The notes under the pieces are model-generated. The model worked only from the letters and a program-made list of their open reading frames with translations, searched no databases and was not told where the DNA came from. Made by a program: the position numbers and the translations under genes. From Nostoc punctiforme NIES-2108 (lineage in GTDB: Bacteria; Cyanobacteriota; Cyanobacteriia; Cyanobacteriales; Nostocaceae), in assembly GCA_003326195.1 (NCBI GenBank), contig LXQE01000171.1, forward strand, positions 1-55,797: DNA of 55,797 nucleotides. The letters run 5' to 3'. Below, piece by piece: positions 1 to 9,175 of the stretch; position 1 is the stretch's first letter, and each line of letters starts with the position of its first letter.

Positions 1-12
1 TGCTCATTACCA

Positions 13-278
13 CTATATAGTATAGCTGACTATTTCTATTTCTTCAGAATATCTTTTATCTAAAATGCTATCATCAAATATTATGTAACCATTGTCATCA
101 GGCTCAACTACATCTTTCACGTTATCCCATAGTAAACGAGGTGTTAACTTTTCTGTTTTCAAATAATAGTTAATTTTATCATGGCTAATACTCTCTAAAT
201 GCTCTGCCAAATTGGTAATGGTATAATTAATTTGGCTACTAAGTAGATACTGGCAATAATCTAATTTAGTAAACTTCA
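13..278 (-). pseudogene. IS701-like transposase, frameshifted N-terminal fragment
   Basis: Encodes about 88 residues that read like the N-terminus of the DDE transposases of cyanobacterial IS701/IS4-type elements (start MKFTKLDYCQYLL, then a segment ending DDSILDKRYSEEIEIV). After EIEIV the frame runs into TAG at 13-15. The next bases in another frame read Y-S-G-N-E, which is how I remember the family continuing, so a small frameshift most likely broke the gene just before the window edge. The ATG at 276-278 fits the family better than the in-frame TTG at 283-285. The rest of the element lies outside the window, so a terminal inverted repeat cannot be checked. Confident about the family, moderately confident about the frameshift. 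Confidence 0.75.
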
Positions 279-285
279 TATTCAA

Positions 286-664
286 AAGTATTCGTTACAC
301 TAGCTTGAGCAGCAGCCCAAAAGAAAAGTTTGGTGTGAAAAGGAACAGTTTACATTTGTACTTTAGTTCATTTCATGTGCATCTTTATAGTACTAAGGTA
401 CTATTTGCTAGCGATCGCATTGTGCCAGTTGCGTAAGTCCTGATTTATAGTAATTCAGCAAACATCGTAATTTGGAGCAGTAAATAGACCACGCGGTAGG
501 AGCGCAAGGCCTTGCGCCCCTAAGAATTGCATTACCAGAGTAGCGATTAAAAAATGTTCAAAGATGCCGCAGCTAGGCTCGTTGTAGACATCGCTTTTTG
601 AAACGTCAAGGTATTATGTACTCGAACACCGTGCAGCATACATAAAGTCTGAGGTTTTTTTTGC
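286..664. other. Intergenic gap with a dispersed palindrome
   Basis: No supported gene. It holds a GCGATCGC site near 411, a near-palindrome at 497-522 and a GTAGACATCGC stretch near 583 that recurs near 48186. The promoter of the downstream dehydrogenase gene must lie here, but no clear box stands out. Confidence 0.5.
497..522. repeat. Dispersed palindrome (GCGCAAGGCCTTGCGC core)
   Basis: Near-perfect inverted repeat: AGGAGCGCAAG then GC then CTTGCGCCCCT, with one mismatch. Related half-sites occur near 15391 and 15616, so it belongs to a dispersed family. Confidence 0.7.
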
Positions 665-1657
665 ATGAAAGTAGCAGTTTTCAGTACAAAAGCCTATGAT
701 CGGAAGTTTTTGTCAGCGGCAAATTCTCCCATCCAACACGAGTTAGTGTTTTTTGAACCCCGTTTAAATCGAGATACAGCTATCCTTGCTGCGGGATTTC
801 CGGCGGTTTGCGTATTTGTACACGATCAGGTTGATGCCACAACTTTAGAGCTTCTCGCCTCACGGGGAACTCGTCTGGTTGTCCTTCGCTGTGCAGGGTT
901 TAACAATGTAGACTTAAAAGCCGCAGCAGACTTAGGAATTACCGTTGTGCGTGTTCCCGCCTATTCACCTTATGGGGTAGCAGAACACGCCGTAGGATTG
1001 ATTTTGAGCTTAAATCGCAAAATTCATCGTGCCTACAACCGTGTCCGAGAAGGCAATTTTTCTTTAGATGGACTGTTGGGATTTAATTTGTATGAGCGTA
1101 CAGTGGGAATTGTCGGCACCGGCAAAATCGGTCTGATTTTAGGACAGATTATGAAGGGGTTTGGCTGTAAACTACTCGCTTATGACGTTTATCGCAATCC
1201 AGAATTGGAGGCGCTGGGTGGAAAGTATGTAGAACTACCTGAGCTATTTGCCAATTCCGATATTATCTCCCTGCATTGCCCCCTAACTCCCGAAACCCAT
1301 CACCTGATTAACACTGAAGCTATAGAACAGATTAAGCCAGGTGTGATGCTAATTAATACTAGCCGAGGAGCGCTGATTGATACCCAAGCAGTGATTGAGG
1401 GATTGAAGTCTGGTAAAATTGGCTATCTCGGTGTAGATGTCTACGAACAAGAATCGGAATTGTTCTTTGAGGATTTGTCTGGCGAAATTATTCAAGATGA
1501 TATTTTCCAGCGTCTGACAACGTTCCACAATGTACTGATTACCGGACATCAAGCCTTTTTTACAGCAGAAGCTCTCTATAATATTGCAGAAACAACTTTT
1601 GCTAATATTACCGATGTTGAACAGGGTCGTTCTTGTGCAAATGAAATTCGCGCCTAA
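665..1657 (+). CDS. ldhA: D-lactate dehydrogenase (D-2-hydroxyacid dehydrogenase)
   Basis: A 330-residue cytosolic NAD-dependent dehydrogenase that should interconvert pyruvate and D-lactate. The Rossmann glycine motif GTGKIG is at 151-156. The catalytic trio of the family is visible: Arg234 (in TSRGAL), Glu263 (DVYEQE) and His295 (GHQAFFT), close to the 235/264/296 spacing of characterised D-lactate dehydrogenases. Length is normal for the family. It starts at ATG after a T-rich stretch with no strong Shine-Dalgarno. It stands alone, about 100 bp before the thiC riboswitch and on the same strand. A broader D-2-hydroxyacid specificity is possible, but the C-terminal HQAFFT is typical of the LdhA branch. 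Confidence 0.88.
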   Translation: MKVAVFSTKAYDRKFLSAANSPIQHELVFFEPRLNRDTAILAAGFPAVCVFVHDQVDATTLELLASRGTRLVVLRCAGFNNVDLKAAADLGITVVRVPAYSPYGVAEHAVGLILSLNRKIHRAYNRVREGNFSLDGLLGFNLYERTVGIVGTGKIGLILGQIMKGFGCKLLAYDVYRNPELEALGGKYVELPELFANSDIISLHCPLTPETHHLINTEAIEQIKPGVMLINTSRGALIDTQAVIEGLKSGKIGYLGVDVYEQESELFFEDLSGEIIQDDIFQRLTTFHNVLITGHQAFFTAEALYNIAETTFANITDVEQGRSCANEIRA

Positions 1658-1757
1658 ACCTTTAGCAATCTAAAATCTCAAATCCAAAATTGTGTTACCT
1701 CATAAATTGTTAACACCTTTGCTCCCAGATATAACCAAGGTGCTACACTACATCCAT

Positions 1758-1836
1758 GCTAGGGGTGCCTACATAACGAGGCTGAGATCACACCCTTAAC
1801 ACCTGAGTCTGGGTAATACCAGCGGAGGGAAGCTGT
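1758..1836 (+). promoter_or_regulatory. TPP riboswitch (THI element) upstream of thiC
   Basis: Contains the conserved blocks in order: GGGGTGCC at 1762-1769, CTGAGATCACACCC from 1782, ACCTGAGTCTGGGTAATACC from 1801 and AGCGGAGGGAAGC to 1833. These form the P2/P3 and P4/P5 arms of the thiamine pyrophosphate aptamer. It ends only about 6 nt before the GAGG ribosome-binding site at 1842-1845 and about 20 nt before the ATG of thiC. No terminator hairpin fits between aptamer and start, so control by hiding the ribosome-binding site is more likely than transcription termination (inference). Confidence 0.95.
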
Positions 1837-1854
1837 TTATTGAGGAATTACAAT

Positions 1855-3228
1855 ATGCGGACTGAATGGGTTGCTAAACGACGTGGGCAGGTTAATGTAT
1901 CTCAAATGCACTACGCCCGCCAAGGTGTTATCACCGAAGAAATGCACTACGTCGCCCAACGGGAAAATCTCCCGGACGATCTCATTCGTGAGGAAGTAGC
2001 ACGGGGACGAATGATTATCCCCGCGAATATTAATCACACTAATCTAGAGCCGATGGCTATTGGCATCGCCTCTAAATGTAAGGTAAATGCTAATATCGGT
2101 GCTTCCCCCAACTCTTCTAATCTTCAGGAAGAAGTTGATAAGCTAAATCTGGCGGTGAAATACGGTGCTGATACCGTGATGGATTTATCCACAGGCGGCG
2201 GTAATTTGGATGAAATTCGTACCGCAATCATCAAGGCTTCACCTGTTCCCATTGGTACGGTGCCGGTTTACCAAGCTTTAGAAAGTGTCCACGGCACAAT
2301 CGAAAATCTGACTGCTGATGATTTTCTCCATATCATCGAAAAGCACGCCCAGCAAGGAGTAGACTATCAAACTATCCACGCTGGGATTTTGCTTGAGCAT
2401 TTGCCTTTGGTGAGAAACCGGCTCACTGGTATTGTCTCTCGCGGCGGCGGGATTTTGGCGCGGTGGATGCTACATCACCACAAACAAAACCCGCTTTATA
2501 CCCACTTCCAAGATATTATTGAGATTTTCAAAAGGTATGATGTCTCTTTCAGTTTAGGAGATTCCCTACGTCCCGGCTGTACCCATGATGCCTCAGATGA
2601 AGCACAATTAGCTGAATTGAAAACCCTCGGACAGCTAACTCGCAAAGCCTGGGAAGATGATATACAGGTGATGGTGGAAGGGCCTGGACACGTGCCAATG
2701 GATCAAATTGAGTTCAACGTCCGTAAGCAGATGGAAGAGTGTTCGGAAGCACCTTTCTATGTGTTGGGGCCATTGGTGACAGACATTGCTCCTGGTTATG
2801 ACCACATTACTTCAGCCATTGGAGCCGCAATGGCTGGATGGTACGGTACTGCAATGCTGTGTTATGTAACACCTAAAGAACATTTAGGTCTACCAGATGC
2901 CGAAGATGTCAGAAATGGGTTGATTGCCTATAAAATAGCAGCTCATGCGGCTGATATTGCTAGACATCGCCCTGGTGCAAGGGATAGAGATGATGAACTT
3001 TCTAAGGCGCGTTACAACTTCGATTGGAACCGTCAGTTTGAATTATCACTCGATCCAGAAAGAGCTAAGGAATATCACGATGAAACTTTACCAGCAGATA
3101 TTTATAAAACTGCTGAGTTTTGTTCGATGTGTGGGCCTAAGTTCTGCCCGATGCAAACTAAGGTTGATGCTGATGCGCTGACAGAATTAGAGAAGTTCTT
3201 GGCGAAAGAGGCTGTGACTCAAAGCTAA
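1855..3228 (+). CDS. thiC: Phosphomethylpyrimidine synthase ThiC
   Basis: A 457-residue radical-SAM enzyme that rearranges aminoimidazole ribotide into hydroxymethylpyrimidine phosphate for thiamine synthesis. The N-terminus MRTEWVAKRRG is typical of cyanobacterial ThiC. The C-terminal iron-sulfur motif CSMCGPKFC places Cys at about 423, 426 and 431, the CX2CX4C pattern of the family. The ATG at 1855 is chosen over the in-frame TTG at 1840 because GAGG at 1842-1845 sits 9 nt before it and the TTG would lie against the riboswitch. The TPP riboswitch directly upstream predicts repression by thiamine pyrophosphate. No other thiamine gene is in the window. Confidence 0.97.
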   Translation: MRTEWVAKRRGQVNVSQMHYARQGVITEEMHYVAQRENLPDDLIREEVARGRMIIPANINHTNLEPMAIGIASKCKVNANIGASPNSSNLQEEVDKLNLAVKYGADTVMDLSTGGGNLDEIRTAIIKASPVPIGTVPVYQALESVHGTIENLTADDFLHIIEKHAQQGVDYQTIHAGILLEHLPLVRNRLTGIVSRGGGILARWMLHHHKQNPLYTHFQDIIEIFKRYDVSFSLGDSLRPGCTHDASDEAQLAELKTLGQLTRKAWEDDIQVMVEGPGHVPMDQIEFNVRKQMEECSEAPFYVLGPLVTDIAPGYDHITSAIGAAMAGWYGTAMLCYVTPKEHLGLPDAEDVRNGLIAYKIAAHAADIARHRPGARDRDDELSKARYNFDWNRQFELSLDPERAKEYHDETLPADIYKTAEFCSMCGPKFCPMQTKVDADALTELEKFLAKEAVTQS

Positions 3229-3409
3229 CAGATTGTCTTGTGTCGTTACAATAGTTTTTCATCAATAGGACTTACGCAAAACTAGACACGCTTTGAGGCA
3301 ATTCATTGAAAGCGATGGGAAACTCTATCCCTTCGTGGGTGGAGAAGGATAGTCGCCCCGTCGCTTGGGGCATTGGGCATAGGGGATTACCAACTTCTTC
3401 CCCATGCCC

Positions 3410-3442
3410 AAAAACTCCATCTTCTTGTAAGGTGGAGTTTTT
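3410..3442 (+). terminator. Rho-independent-like terminator downstream of thiC
   Basis: Perfect 10-bp stem AAAAACTCCA/TGGAGTTTTT with a 13-nt loop, ending in five T. It lies 181 bp after the thiC stop and could serve both strands, because the stem begins with a run of A. Confidence 0.55.
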
Positions 3443-3487
3443 CATGAATGCCCCTACCTAAAAACCAGGATTTCGGCTCTTGTGTGC

Positions 3488-3718
3488 CAACTTCCGAGCA
3501 AAAAGGTTCAACTGCCGAGTAAAAAGACTCAACTGCCGAGTAAAAAGGTTCAACTGCTGAGTAAAAAGGCTCAACTGCCGAGTAAAAAGACTCAACTGCC
3601 GAGTAAAAAGACTCAACTGCCGAGTAAAAAGACTCAACCGCCGAGGAAAAAGGTTCAACTGCCGAGTAAAAAGGCTCAACTTCCGAGTAAAAAGACTCAA
3701 CTGCCGAGTAAAAAGGTG
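3488..3718. repeat. 21-bp tandem repeat, 11 copies
   Basis: Unit CAACTGCCGAGTAAAAAGACT, repeated without gaps. Variation is concentrated in the last three bases (ACT, GTT or GCT) and at two internal positions; copies 1, 4, 8 and 10 carry substitutions. Because 21 is a multiple of three and the unit has few stops, several frames stay open: a plus-strand QLPSKKT heptad and minus-strand SAVESFY and RQLSLFT heptads. None has a credible start with a ribosome-binding site or non-repeat flanking protein, so it is called a DNA repeat. The array ends about 170 bp from the 3' end of prcA. Confidence 0.9.
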
Positions 3719-3886
3719 GTAATGAATACAAAAATCACCTTGATAGGGCTAGAGATTGGGTGGGTATTTTCCAAGGTAATTTTCTATGCGTTTAAATTTC
3801 AACTCGCCAGGAAATTTACGCAAAAAGGTTGGGTTTTGCGATCGCTCACCCAGCCTATAATAAATCCTTAAGCTAATACGGTTGGC

Positions 3887-5875
3887 TTAAAATCCCATTT
3901 CAATAGTCAAGCTGCGAATTTTTCCTGTATCTCCTTCTGCTTTATCTGCAACTTCCAGAGTCCAGGTTCCTTGGGGATTTTTACCTTTAAAGGCAGCAAG
4001 TTTAGGAGTGTTTACTTCGTCATAAGTTGTTTTAATATTATCTGTAGCTCCACCCTGGCGATCGTGCAGATTTATGGGAAGTATGCCTATTTGCACTGGG
4101 GGAAGAAGAGTAACTATAAGATCCCCAATATAAGTATGCTCGATATCTACATTAACTTTGATGGATTTTAGGAGAGTGGTATTAGCGATCGCCACCGATA
4201 ATGTTGATGTTTGCAAGTCGTTAATTGGGATATCTTGGACTGCCTGGAAAATACTAATGGGCGATGTTTGCGCGGGCTTGGCTAATTCTACAGCTTTCAG
4301 AGCATTGATTCGACCGTAACCGTAGAAAGGGCTGCGACCATTAGCATCATATTTACCTCCGGCTGAATCAATGCGATCGCAGGAGCGTTTAAAAATATCT
4401 CGCACTTCATCCCAACGCAGATTTGGGTTTCTGGCAAGAATTAAGGCTGCTACACCTGCTGCACCTGGACAGGAACTAGAAGTTCCGCCAAATTCGTTCG
4501 TATAGTTGCCTAAAGCCTCACCCAGATTTCGATTACCCGAATTATAACCAAGTACACCAGAGCGATCGGTTGTCCAAATTCCAGTGGTTTGAGAAATATC
4601 ACCATTGTTGCTGGGGAAGGCGCACCAAACCGCCTGACCAAAGTCACTGTAAGCGCTTCTCGTGCCGTAGTCGTTACAAGCTGCCACTGCAATCACCTTT
4701 TGATAGCTGGCATAGCCGTCATTATCGACGCTTTCGTTACCATTGCCAGCTGCAAATAAAATTACACAGCCCTTGCCATTGCGTCCTTTATTGATTGCAA
4801 AGTCTATAGCAAGTCGTGTGGAATCAGGCAAAGGTACTTTTTGCTTATGTGCGGGATCGTCTGGCTCAAACCAAGTACCGTCTGCTGGCCCCCAACTGCA
4901 AGAAATGACATCAGCACCATTTTGAGCCGCCCAAACAAAAGCATCTGCTTCATCCTGCGATCCCAGCGCCGAAGCTAAACGAATCGGCATGAGTTTTGCA
5001 CCCGGTGCTACACCAGATGCCCCAAAGTTACCGTTGGCACACGCTACTCCTGCACAGGATGTACCGTGGTTATTATCATTTCCCGGTCTGGGATTGTTCG
5101 TTTTACGTGTGACATCACGCGGGGCAACAATCTTGCCAGAAGAACGGAACTCTTCATGATCGAGATCCACACCGTCGTCGATAATTGCAATAATTGTCCC
5201 AGTGCCATTGCTCAACTTCCAAGCGGCTTCAACGTTGGCATGGGCGTTAATTGTCTTACCATTAATTGTTGTTTGCTTTAAGTGCCATTGCTGCGGGAAA
5301 ACCTGACGTTGGCGTGACTCACGCGCTAGTTCAGGATGGCACAGTTCAACTGATTCCTCATTTAGAAGTCTCTCGGCGATGTCAAAGACGGCTATACCAG
5401 TATTTGCAGGGGCACTGACAAAGTAAGCATTTCGTGCGTATTCAAGTTGGCGTTTAATTGTTAAGTTGTAACGTCTTAAAACCTCTTGGCAGACACCTGA
5501 CTCTTCTTCGCTATCAAATTTAACAAAAATGTTTTCAGTGTAAACTACAGGTTGTTGGGATACTGGATCGATGAGGACACGTCCGGCAAATTGGACTTCA
5601 GACTCTCTGTTGAGAATTTCACGGGCATAATCGCGCAAAGCGACACCCTGATTTGGAATTTTCGCTTGTAAAATTTCTACACCCGCTTGCCGAAACCGTG
5701 TTTTTAACTCAAATTGATTGAGGATACTACGAGCTATGGGTGATACAGGTGCGACTTCAAAGGATCTTGCACCGACAAGAGTGCTGCGGCTTTCGGTACG
5801 CACTACAACGTGTTCGTTACTGATAGCAAATTCATACTGTTGGCCATTCTGTCCACCATAGCGAACCTGAACCAT
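3887..5875 (-). CDS. prcA: Calcium-dependent subtilisin-like protease PrcA
   Basis: A 662-residue S8 serine protease. Order: N-terminal prodomain (about 1-195), subtilisin catalytic domain (about 215-535), C-terminal proprotein-convertase P domain (about 540-662). The catalytic triad is readable: Asp233 (IIDDGVD), His270 (NNHGTS) and Ser466 (GGTSSSCP), with oxyanion Asn378 (AAGNGN). Length and layout match the calcium-stimulated protease of Anabaena, which cleaves after basic residues. There is no N-terminal signal peptide, so it probably acts inside the cell. The ATG is preceded by AGGAG at 7-nt spacing. It faces away from the propeptide-like gene at 6202, which resembles its prodomain. Confidence 0.93.
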   Translation of the reverse strand: MVQVRYGGQNGQQYEFAISNEHVVVRTESRSTLVGARSFEVAPVSPIARSILNQFELKTRFRQAGVEILQAKIPNQGVALRDYAREILNRESEVQFAGRVLIDPVSQQPVVYTENIFVKFDSEEESGVCQEVLRRYNLTIKRQLEYARNAYFVSAPANTGIAVFDIAERLLNEESVELCHPELARESRQRQVFPQQWHLKQTTINGKTINAHANVEAAWKLSNGTGTIIAIIDDGVDLDHEEFRSSGKIVAPRDVTRKTNNPRPGNDNNHGTSCAGVACANGNFGASGVAPGAKLMPIRLASALGSQDEADAFVWAAQNGADVISCSWGPADGTWFEPDDPAHKQKVPLPDSTRLAIDFAINKGRNGKGCVILFAAGNGNESVDNDGYASYQKVIAVAACNDYGTRSAYSDFGQAVWCAFPSNNGDISQTTGIWTTDRSGVLGYNSGNRNLGEALGNYTNEFGGTSSSCPGAAGVAALILARNPNLRWDEVRDIFKRSCDRIDSAGGKYDANGRSPFYGYGRINALKAVELAKPAQTSPISIFQAVQDIPINDLQTSTLSVAIANTTLLKSIKVNVDIEHTYIGDLIVTLLPPVQIGILPINLHDRQGGATDNIKTTYDEVNTPKLAAFKGKNPQGTWTLEVADKAEGDTGKIRSLTIEMGF

Positions 5876-6201
5876 TGTTTAATCTCCTAAATGTTTTGAA
5901 AATTTGGAATTGGGAAACCCGTATTATGCCTTACTTTTAAAGCTTGCTGTACCCATCGTAGGCTTACGTTTACTTTATGGATGCTTCTAATTTCATGTGT
6001 TATCTGTGTATTACGATACAGAATTTAATCTATCTCAGTTCATACAAACCTTCGATTAATCTTTCCAGAAAAGAGGAGATTCAAAATCAGGTTGCTTTAA
6101 GAATCTTCACTATCTGTAGGGGCGTAGAACTGTACATCACGATGAAAAAAATGTATTTCGTATCACTGAAAACGCTATAACATCATTACAACTTGAGAAA
6201 G

Positions 6202-6765
6202 ATGTTTTATTTTCCAGCTGAGTATTTTTTACAGGCGTATTCTTTACCCCTGATTCCTGAAGTGAGATTTCAAAAAGACTACTTTTCTGAGTATCCCGAA
6301 CAAATTCGCGTTAGTGGCGATGTAAGCCTACGCACTGCTGTATCTTACACTCGTAAACCTGGGTACTATGCAGTACATTACAATCAACCCAGCACTGTGG
6401 CAATAGGGGCAATTTTACGACTTAATGACGGTGCAATCGCAGTTTTTTCAGGCGAACCCAATCAATCAGAACAGGGTATATTGAGTCCGGTTTATACACT
6501 AGAATCCAATGCTTCCTTAGCAGTACCAACTGGACTGGTTTTTATCCGCTTTGCTGAAAGCGTTGATGTGGAGTCGCAACGTGAGGTAATTAATCGAGCG
6601 GGTTATGAAGTTGCACAAAGCCTTGCTTATGCGCCTCATACCGCTTGGTTGCGTGCCAAATCAGGTAATATTATTGATGCGATCGCTGGGATTTCTCAGT
6701 TAGAAGCGATCGCTAATGTTGAGAATGTCGAACCTCAAATGCTGATGGAAAGAAGTTTAAGATAA
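6202..6765 (+). CDS. Stand-alone subtilase-propeptide-like protein
   Basis: A 187-residue protein with no catalytic domain. Its second half aligns by eye, almost without gaps, with PrcA residues about 113-188: FIRF against FVKF, QREVINRAGY against CQEVLRRYNL, SLAYAPHTAWLRA against QLEYARNAYFVSA, and ENVEPQ against ELCHPE. Subtilase propeptides fold the enzyme and inhibit it, and free homologues can act as inhibitors, so a chaperone or inhibitor for PrcA is a fair inference. It is divergent from prcA across 326 bp. ATG 6202 is preferred over TTG 6193 because the conserved-looking sequence starts at MFYFPAEYF. No signal peptide is evident. Confidence 0.65.
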   Translation: MFYFPAEYFLQAYSLPLIPEVRFQKDYFSEYPEQIRVSGDVSLRTAVSYTRKPGYYAVHYNQPSTVAIGAILRLNDGAIAVFSGEPNQSEQGILSPVYTLESNASLAVPTGLVFIRFAESVDVESQREVINRAGYEVAQSLAYAPHTAWLRAKSGNIIDAIAGISQLEAIANVENVEPQMLMERSLR

Positions 6766-6859
6766 ATTACAAATTATACATATTAGAGATATTCTTACTT
6801 CTAAGTTGACGGGAATACAAGTACCAGACTTTACTATTGCCTAAATCTTTTTTGGTTGA

Positions 6860-7744
6860 ATGACTAGATTTATCCATGACCAATTTGCAAAAGATTATTT
6901 GGAAGAATTATTAAAACCTTATGGAGAAGTGCGAGGTTCTAGCCGTGTGGTGGGAGAAGTTCGAGAAATCGATGTTTTATTTTCTCCTTTAACAAAACAA
7001 AGCACGAATTTAGAAACACTAGGATTATTAGGAAGATTTGCCGCTACAGCAGCCATTTTTGAACCATTCCGTAACGCTGCATCAAAAGAAGAAATTTGTG
7101 ATTGTCTGTTAAAACTATTAGAAGTAAGGGGTGGATTACAACGTCAAGCAAATCGCAATAAAACTTCCATTCCAGAATTAGAACTTCCCAAATTATGGAT
7201 ACTCACCCCAACAGCATCCACAACGCTGCTGTCAGGATTCGGTGCTACTCAAAAGGTAGGCTGGCTACCTGGAGTACATTTTATCGCAGAGTATTTGCGG
7301 ACTGCGATCGTTGCGATTCACCAGTTACCGCGCACCCAAGAAACTCTGTGGTTAAGAATTCTCGGTCGAGGAACAGTACAAAAACAAGCAATAGATGAAT
7401 TAGAAGCACTACCATTAAATCATCCATTTCGCAGAGCAACGCTAGAATTACTTTATAACTTGCGGCAAAACTTGCAAGTTAATCAAAATTCAGAAGAAGA
7501 CGATCGGGAGTTAATTATGCGATTACAACCACTTTATCAACAAGATCGGGAACAAGCTGTACAACAAGGCGAACAACGTTTAATTATACGTCTAATAAAT
7601 CGTCGTTTTGGTGAGATTGATTCATCTACTATTGAGCGAGTTCAAGGATTATCTATTGAGCAATTGGAGGCGTTAGGAGAGGCTTTGTTAGACTTTTCAG
7701 ATATTTCTGATTTAGAAGCTTGGTTAAACCAACAAATTGAATAA
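6860..7744 (+). CDS. DUF4351 / Rpn-like PD-(D/E)XK family protein
   Basis: A 294-residue protein of a family heavily expanded in filamentous cyanobacteria and often mislabelled as a flagellar or transposase protein. The N-terminal part has a PD-(D/E)XK-like arrangement (EVREIDVLFSP near 33-43). A charged, Gln-rich linker around 215-245 leads to a C-terminal DUF4351-type helical segment (LIIRLINRRFGEI to LEALGEALLDF, about 242-283). Rpn relatives are DNA endonucleases linked to recombination; activity here is unproven. It is a single gene about 95 bp after the propeptide-like gene and convergent with the next. Confidence 0.7.
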   Translation: MTRFIHDQFAKDYLEELLKPYGEVRGSSRVVGEVREIDVLFSPLTKQSTNLETLGLLGRFAATAAIFEPFRNAASKEEICDCLLKLLEVRGGLQRQANRNKTSIPELELPKLWILTPTASTTLLSGFGATQKVGWLPGVHFIAEYLRTAIVAIHQLPRTQETLWLRILGRGTVQKQAIDELEALPLNHPFRRATLELLYNLRQNLQVNQNSEEDDRELIMRLQPLYQQDREQAVQQGEQRLIIRLINRRFGEIDSSTIERVQGLSIEQLEALGEALLDFSDISDLEAWLNQQIE

Positions 7745-7841
7745 ATCTAATCTGTAAATCAATTAAAAAAAATTGTGTGAAACTGCACTTTATTCATGTA
7801 GGAGCAAGTAATGAATTGCCCCTAAATTTGAAATGAGAATA

Positions 7842-9146
7842 CTAACCAAAACTTTCAACAACGTACATATCATTTCCTGTATCGCCTACTAAAAGCAAGC
7901 TGCTGTCATCACTTTCTAAACTTTGGCTACCAGCAATACCCTTTTGTAGAACTTTAATTATTCTTTGGGGAGTGAAAGATTCCAATTCCACAAACTTTCC
8001 AGATTCTAACCATGTTAATTCTTCAGCAGCTAAACTTTGACGTATTTCTTCAGGCAATTGTTTAGCTGCTTGTGCCGACTCTGGAGAGTATTGAATGAAC
8101 ATTCCGCGCTTAGTGGCGATAATTTGACGTGGCGTTAGTCCAATATCAATAATCGCAATCTCGCTATTGAGAAACCAATTAGCATTGGTTCTCAAATTAT
8201 GAACTAAAGCAATTCCTCGTGGATTGCAATCATGTATTGCATAGACTTTCAAATCGGGATTGCGGCGCAGCATTTGCATTGTGGTGTCAAAAATGCTTTG
8301 GGGATATCCAGTAATGCTGAGAATTGCACAGTTATTTTCAAAGTGAAAATTATTAGTAATTAATAGTTGAGCAATACTAGCAGTATCGCAAACGACTAAT
8401 CTATCAAAACTGTAAGCCGTTACGTCAGAATTAATGGTGGCTGGTGTATTTTCCTGCTTTGGTGAAGGAAGAATTTTGAGAATTGAACCATTGATTTGCT
8501 GCCAACGATTTAGCCAATCGTTAATCTGAGATTGTGAAAGTAAAAATTCTTGCGCTACTCCAATCTGATTTAGCTGTCTATTTCCTAAGTACAATGAAAC
8601 CATGCCAATTATTACTGCAACAGCAAATGCAATAAATGAATTTAATATAAATATACTGATTAATATTCCTCCTACGAGAATTATTAAACCTAAAACCTGC
8701 AATTTTCTGGCACTTGACTTTCTTCCTTGATTATTAAGTTTACTAGAAGTGGTATTTTTAAATAAATAAACAACCCAGATTAAGTTATATATAAATAGTA
8801 CAATCACAAAAGAGTTAGAGCCTAATACACCTGAAAGTATCCCGCCAATAAAACCGGGTGCCCAAATACTAAAAAAGAGATAAAAACAACCAAAGTTACT
8901 AGACAGGTTAAATGGATTGCGTCTGACGCGATTATCTAAAAAATAAAGCAGTTGTTTGGGCGTAAAAAATAATGTACCCTGAGCAGAGATGTCAGATATA
9001 AGTTTTGCAAACATCGGGTCAGTTATCTTAATATTGCCCATACTAGTCGGTTCAAACGCAAAGGGATGATTGCATTTTATACACCGACCTTGATTAGCTG
9101 TCCGGTCTTTTAGTTTATTGTCAGTTCCGCAGTTAATACACTTCAT
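7842..9146 (-). CDS. Zinc-ribbon membrane protein of unknown function
   Basis: A 434-residue protein I do not recognise by name. The N-terminus has a CX2C...CX2C zinc ribbon (CINCGTD, then CIKCNHPF within the first 30 residues). Four hydrophobic stretches follow between about residues 85 and 190, giving paired membrane segments. The C-terminal 220 residues are soluble, and HDCNPRGIALVHNL near 300 is reminiscent of a Toprim-like acidic motif. That resemblance is weak. It starts 29 bp after the LysA-like gene and may be the last gene of that leftward cluster, although no ribosome-binding site is evident. Confidence 0.6.
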   Translation of the reverse strand: MKCINCGTDNKLKDRTANQGRCIKCNHPFAFEPTSMGNIKITDPMFAKLISDISAQGTLFFTPKQLLYFLDNRVRRNPFNLSSNFGCFYLFFSIWAPGFIGGILSGVLGSNSFVIVLFIYNLIWVVYLFKNTTSSKLNNQGRKSSARKLQVLGLIILVGGILISIFILNSFIAFAVAVIIGMVSLYLGNRQLNQIGVAQEFLLSQSQINDWLNRWQQINGSILKILPSPKQENTPATINSDVTAYSFDRLVVCDTASIAQLLITNNFHFENNCAILSITGYPQSIFDTTMQMLRRNPDLKVYAIHDCNPRGIALVHNLRTNANWFLNSEIAIIDIGLTPRQIIATKRGMFIQYSPESAQAAKQLPEEIRQSLAAEELTWLESGKFVELESFTPQRIIKVLQKGIAGSQSLESDDSSLLLVGDTGNDMYVVESFG

Positions 9147-9175
9147 AATGATTGTTTGATGTTAGTTATTAATTG

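Larger units (their letters stand above)
3229..3886. other. Repeat-rich gap between convergent thiC and prcA
   Basis: A 658-bp gap. It contains a TAGGACTTACGCAAAA-type dispersed sequence near 3266, an imperfect hairpin (GGGCATAGGGG/CCCCATGCCC, 3375-3410), a terminator-like hairpin and the 21-bp tandem array. Open frames over the array are explained by the absence of stop codons in the repeat unit. Confidence 0.6.

Noticed and set aside
3387..3871. Open frames on both strands over the 21-bp array (QLPSKK repeats on plus, FYSAVES and SLFTRQL on minus)
   Set aside because: They exist because the 21-bp unit has no stop in several frames; no credible start signal or non-repeat domain supports any of them.
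5977..6180. 67-residue frame between prcA and the propeptide-like gene
   Set aside because: Composition is not protein-like, there is no ribosome-binding site and the region looks like leader and repeat fragments.
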